Assembly (NCBI GenBank): GCA_902772715.1
Contig: CACYBT010000185.1
Location: 1 to 9,501, forward strand
Reading direction: 5' to 3'
DNA from: an uncultured Succinivibrio sp.
GTDB lineage: Bacteria > Pseudomonadota > Gammaproteobacteria > Enterobacterales > Succinivibrionaceae
DNA length: 9,501 bases
The translations under genes were made by a program, and so were the position numbers. This document shows, one piece after another, positions 6,818-9,501 of the stretch. A model generated the notes under the pieces. That model saw nothing but the letters and a program-made list of their open reading frames with translations, made no database searches and was not told the origin of the DNA. Position 1 is the first letter of the stretch, and the number at the start of each line of letters is the position of its first letter.

Positions 6818-7807
6818 ATGAAAAATATGAAGAAAACCCTCTGTGTACTACTCTCAGCTGTTATCGGTGCATCATTTGCCATGACTGCTGAGGCTAAAAC
6901 CGTACTGCGCTACGCAACTGATGTCTCAAAGGACAATACTCAGGGACAGGGTGCTGTATATTTTGCCGATGAGGTAAAAAAACGCAGTAACGGCAATATT
7001 GAAGTTAAAACTTTCTTTGACAGTACCTTGGGTAATTCTCAGTCAATTGTCTCTGGTGCCCGCTCCGGTACTATTGATATTGCCATGGTCGGAGGCGGTA
7101 TTGCTTCAGGACTCTCCCCTGTCATGGCTGTTTTGGATATTCCATTCATTTTCAAAGATAAGGAACATGCTTATCGTGTATTAGATGGTGAAATTGGTGA
7201 TAAATTATATGCTACTTTAGAGCCACTGGGACTTAAGGGACTAGCCTATTTTGAAAACGGCTTCCGTAATATGACTAACAACAATAAGCCAATTGTAAAA
7301 CCAGAAGACTGTGCCGGACTCAAGATCCGTGTACCTCAATCCAATATGCTAGTTGCCACCTTTAAGGCATTGGGTGCTAACCCAGTACCAATGGCTTATG
7401 GTGAATTGTATACTGCCATGGAAACCGGTGCTATAGACGCTCAGGATCACCCAATCTCCACGCTATATGCTGGTAAATTCTATGAGATTCAAAAATATCT
7501 GTCCATGACCAAGCATGCTTATACTGCTGTCACCGTAATGATGAACAAGAAGAAATTCGACAAATTATCAAAAGAAGACCAGCAGTTAATTCTTGAGTGC
7601 GCACGCGATGCTGCAAAATATCAGCGTGAGGTCAATGCCAAGGAAGAAGTGAAGATGATTGAGGAAATGAAGAAAACCGGTATTCAGGTCAATGATGACG
7701 TAGATGCCGATGCCTTTATGAAGGCTACTTTAAATGTCCGTTCTATCTACACCGAAAAGAATGGCGATGAGTTTGTTAAACTCATTGACGCAGAGCGTAA
7801 TAAATAA
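6818..7807 (+). CDS. dctP: TRAP transporter periplasmic solute-binding protein (DctP family)
   Basis: This periplasmic protein captures the substrate and hands it to DctQM. The 329-residue length is standard. A Sec signal peptide is evident: MKNMKK, a hydrophobic core at about 7-22, and likely cleavage after AEA (24-26). Family features are FENGFRNMTNNNKPI (145-159), GLKIRVPQS (168-176) and GELYTAMETGAIDAQDHP (195-212). R171 is at the position of the Arg that binds the substrate carboxylate in characterised members. Thus a carboxylate ligand is expected from the family, and gluconate or another aldonate is inferred from the divergent gntK-edd pair. DctP proteins also bind C4-dicarboxylates, hexuronates and sialic acid, so the substrate is not proven by sequence. 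AAGGAG at 6807-6812, 5 bases before the ATG, is the strongest ribosome site in the operon, suiting a binding protein needed in excess. It is the last gene before a strong terminator. Confidence 0.93.
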   Translation: MKNMKKTLCVLLSAVIGASFAMTAEAKTVLRYATDVSKDNTQGQGAVYFADEVKKRSNGNIEVKTFFDSTLGNSQSIVSGARSGTIDIAMVGGGIASGLSPVMAVLDIPFIFKDKEHAYRVLDGEIGDKLYATLEPLGLKGLAYFENGFRNMTNNNKPIVKPEDCAGLKIRVPQSNMLVATFKALGANPVPMAYGELYTAMETGAIDAQDHPISTLYAGKFYEIQKYLSMTKHAYTAVTVMMNKKKFDKLSKEDQQLILECARDAAKYQREVNAKEEVKMIEEMKKTGIQVNDDVDADAFMKATLNVRSIYTEKNGDEFVKLIDAERNK

Positions 7808-7836
7808 CAATCTGTATAAAAATAAAATGATACGTA

Positions 7837-7868
7837 AGAGACTGAATAAGATCAGTCTCTTTTTTTTT
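7837..7868 (+). terminator. Rho-independent terminator of the dctQMP operon
   Basis: AGAGACTGA (7837-7845) and TCAGTCTCT (7852-7860) form a perfect 9-bp stem, which A7836 and T7861 can extend by one pair. The loop is 6 bases. A run of nine T (7860-7868) follows directly. The structure begins 30 bases after the dctP stop codon and has the classical intrinsic terminator form for + strand transcription. Confidence 0.92.
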
Positions 7869-7977
7869 GCTTTTAACCATAATTAGCATTTTTGTATCAA
7901 ATTATCCAATCCTATAAAAATATTTTTTTAGCCAGCATTAATCCCAAATTTTTACCTCAATGGCTCAAATATGGGGA

Positions 7978-7994
7978 GATACTAGTGTAGTATC
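7978..7994 (-). terminator. Hairpin just after the MATE gene stop, possible weak terminator
   Basis: GATACTA (7978-7984) and TAGTATC (7988-7994) form a perfect 7-bp stem around a 3-base loop. It lies 4 bases beyond the stop codon of the minus-strand MATE gene. No T-run follows on the minus strand, so it may be an mRNA 3'-end stabiliser or only a partial terminator. The rest of the 7869-7977 gap is AT-rich, with nothing else recognisable. Confidence 0.35.
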
Positions 7995-7998
7995 CTCA

Positions 7999-9363
7999 TT
8001 AGGATTGATGTTTATAAGTTAGATGGCGCTGATGCAGCACATAAACTACAGATAGGAGCGCAATACACACTATCCACGAAAGTGGATACACGAGCATTAG
8101 AGTATCAAAGGACTGGTGCTCTTCAAAAACTGTAAAAACATAGATAAGTCGTACTCCACAGATAGAAAAGAGCGTAATAATAGCAGGTGGTAGTGAAAAG
8201 CCATACCCGCGCATAGCGCCCGACAGCACTTCAAGAACAATATTTATAGGCTGCGGCATCAGTACATACAGTACTCTTATGATACCAAATGATATAACCA
8301 CCTGACTTGCCGAAAAAAGAGCCAAAAGTGGCGTCATAAAAATCACAATAATACCGGTTATCACAAGTGACACCACTACTCCAAGTCCCATTGTCACAAA
8401 AGTTGCGCGTCTGCAGCGTGAAAGATTGCCTGCACCAAAATTCTGTCCCACAAAAGTGGTAGTGGCAAGGCCAAAAGCATTAACAAAAGCATAGACATTG
8501 ATTTCCAAAATAAAAGCTGCAGCAGAGGCTGCCATGACATCAGCACCTAAAGAATTGATGGCATTCTGAATTACAAGATTCGATAGACAAAAGACCATGC
8601 CCTGTACTCCGGCAGGCAGACCGATCTTGAAAATAGCACGGCACTTACGAAAATTGAATGTATGCAGAGTGTTAAGTCTAAGACTAATCTCATCTTCAGC
8701 CTTAAGCATCCTATAAAACAAAAAACAGGCACTTAAAATATTGGCAAGTGTAGTGGTTAAAGCAACAATGCCAATACCGTAATGAAAAAGGCAGACTCCC
8801 GCAAGATTTCCAACAAGATTTAAGATACCTGCATAAAAAAGAGCCACCAATGGTGTTGCCGTATCCCCCTTAGCCCGAAGAAGTGCCGCTTCAAAATTAT
8901 AGATTGACATGAAAGGAAGGCCTAATAAATAAATACGAAGATAGGTTAATGATTCTTCGCGAACACTTTGCGGAACCTCTAAGGCATCAATAGTGATACC
9001 AGAGAAGACAAGGCCCAAAACCGCAAGACTAATCCCCAGAATTACAGAAACAAGAAAGGATGTCTGAACCGCATCTTTGGCATTCTCTTTGTCCTGCATA
9101 CCAAGGTATCTTGCGACAACAACATTAGCGCCAATAGAGGCCCCCATAAATAGAGACACCAGAAGACCAATGATAGGCACATTGTTCCCTACCGCAGCCA
9201 TGGCACTATCACCAACAAAATGACCTAAAACCATGACATCTGCAGCATTAAAGCATTGCTGCAAAATACCGGTTAAGGCTAGCGGTAATGTAAAAAAAAG
9301 AATTTTGTCATAAAGCGTACCAGAAAGCATTTCGATACGCTGAAATCTAGAAAGGAACTGCAT
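7999..9363 (-). CDS. MATE family efflux transporter
   Basis: This inner-membrane antiporter of the MATE (multidrug and toxic compound extrusion) family exports small, often cationic compounds using a sodium or proton gradient. With the ATG at 9363 it has 454 residues, the usual size. It is hydrophobic throughout and shows two homologous halves. The first starts near LSGTLYDKILFFTLPLALTGILQQCFNAADVMVLGHFVG (13-51) and the second near residue 244 (FKIGLPAGVQGMVFCLSNLVIQNAINSLG). MGASIGANVVVARYLG and FVGQNFGAG are further family features. The frame is open up to a TTG at 9378, but a perfect TATAAT at 9389-9384 would place transcription start at about that codon. The ATG at 9363 is therefore chosen, with a weak GAGAG 8 bases upstream. 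The next ATG, at 9330, would cut the family's conserved N-terminal RIEM-LSG lead-in. The gene stands alone, and its substrate cannot be read from sequence. Confidence 0.92.
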   Translation of the reverse strand: MQFLSRFQRIEMLSGTLYDKILFFTLPLALTGILQQCFNAADVMVLGHFVGDSAMAAVGNNVPIIGLLVSLFMGASIGANVVVARYLGMQDKENAKDAVQTSFLVSVILGISLAVLGLVFSGITIDALEVPQSVREESLTYLRIYLLGLPFMSIYNFEAALLRAKGDTATPLVALFYAGILNLVGNLAGVCLFHYGIGIVALTTTLANILSACFLFYRMLKAEDEISLRLNTLHTFNFRKCRAIFKIGLPAGVQGMVFCLSNLVIQNAINSLGADVMAASAAAFILEINVYAFVNAFGLATTTFVGQNFGAGNLSRCRRATFVTMGLGVVVSLVITGIIVIFMTPLLALFSASQVVISFGIIRVLYVLMPQPINIVLEVLSGAMRGYGFSLPPAIITLFSICGVRLIYVFTVFEEHQSFDTLMLVYPLSWIVCIALLSVVYVLHQRHLTYKHQS

Positions 9364-9383
9364 ACAGAGATCTCTCAAAAATT

Positions 9384-9389
9384 ATTATA
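9384..9389 (-). promoter_or_regulatory. Likely -10 box of the MATE gene
   Basis: On the minus strand TATAAT lies 20 bases before the ATG at 9363, predicting a short leader of about 14 bases. The -35 position, 17 bases upstream, reads TTTCAA, a partial match. This box is one reason to reject the TTG at 9378 as the start codon. Confidence 0.4.
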
Positions 9390-9438
9390 AATTTTGAATA
9401 AAATAATTGAAAAAAATATTATCCACAGTCTTCAATAA

Positions 9439-9452
9439 AAGTATTAATACTT
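9439..9452. promoter_or_regulatory. Perfect 14-bp palindrome upstream of the MATE gene
   Basis: AAGTATTAATACTT is exactly self-complementary. It lies about 50 bases upstream of the MATE -10 box, a possible site for an activator or repressor. It could equally belong to a rightward gene beginning beyond the window edge. AT-rich DNA gives such palindromes by chance fairly often. Confidence 0.22.
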
Positions 9453-9501
9453 GGTTTATGCTTTTAAAATAAATCTCTTTGTTTTATCCAAAAGAAGAGT
9501 G

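Noticed and set aside
7912..7931. Near-palindrome of A and T runs between dctP and the MATE gene
   Set aside because: It is imperfect and made of A/T homopolymers, so it is expected by chance here. The real terminator lies at 7837-7868.
9364..9378. A longer MATE protein starting at the TTG at 9378
   Set aside because: A TATAAT box lies only 5 bases upstream of that TTG, so the codon would sit at or before the mRNA 5' end. There is also no Shine-Dalgarno sequence.
1..9501. CRISPR arrays, tRNA or rRNA genes, phage genes, toxin-antitoxin pairs or other defence systems
   Set aside because: No regularly spaced repeats, cloverleaf sequences or related proteins were seen on either strand. The gaps are too small to hide such systems.

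Overview
This AT-rich window carries seven complete protein genes, and all seven belong to well-known families. The gene content suggests a Gram-negative, probably anaerobic, gamma-proteobacterium. The evidence is a glycogen debranching enzyme close to E. coli GlgX, E. coli-like Edd and GntK, a periplasmic TRAP transporter, and TAATG-type gene overlaps. A succinate-forming gut or rumen group such as the Succinivibrionaceae would fit, but that placement is an inference from gene content and base composition. No rRNA or other marker gene is present.

Layout. Positions 1-230 hold no protein gene but contain a folded, palindrome-rich element. It resembles the end of an IS200/IS605-type element or another structured RNA. 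glgX follows on the + strand (306-2372) behind a clear TATAAT box. It converges on a minus-strand pair, gntK then edd (4779 down to 2441), whose genes overlap. A 216-bp divergent control region (4780-4995) with a perfect 9+9 bp inverted repeat separates this pair from a plus-strand TRAP transporter operon, dctQ-dctM-dctP (4996-7807). That operon ends in a strong rho-independent terminator (7837-7868). A MATE-family exporter gene lies on the minus strand (9363 down to 7999), with its own promoter near the right edge.

How the genes work together. The best-supported unit is the divergent cluster. The TRAP proteins probably import gluconate or a close sugar acid. GntK phosphorylates gluconate to 6-phosphogluconate, and Edd dehydrates that to 2-keto-3-deoxy-6-phosphogluconate (KDPG) in the Entner-Doudoroff pathway. 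KDPG aldolase (eda) and a dedicated regulator are absent from the window and must lie elsewhere. The central palindrome overlaps possible -35 boxes on both strands, so one regulator could control both arms. glgX (glycogen breakdown) and the MATE pump look like unrelated neighbours.

I found no CRISPR array, tRNA, rRNA, intact transposase or phage gene, and no convincing undescribed multi-gene system. The points most worth a second look are the divergent operator, the inferred substrate of the TRAP system, and the folded element upstream of glgX.
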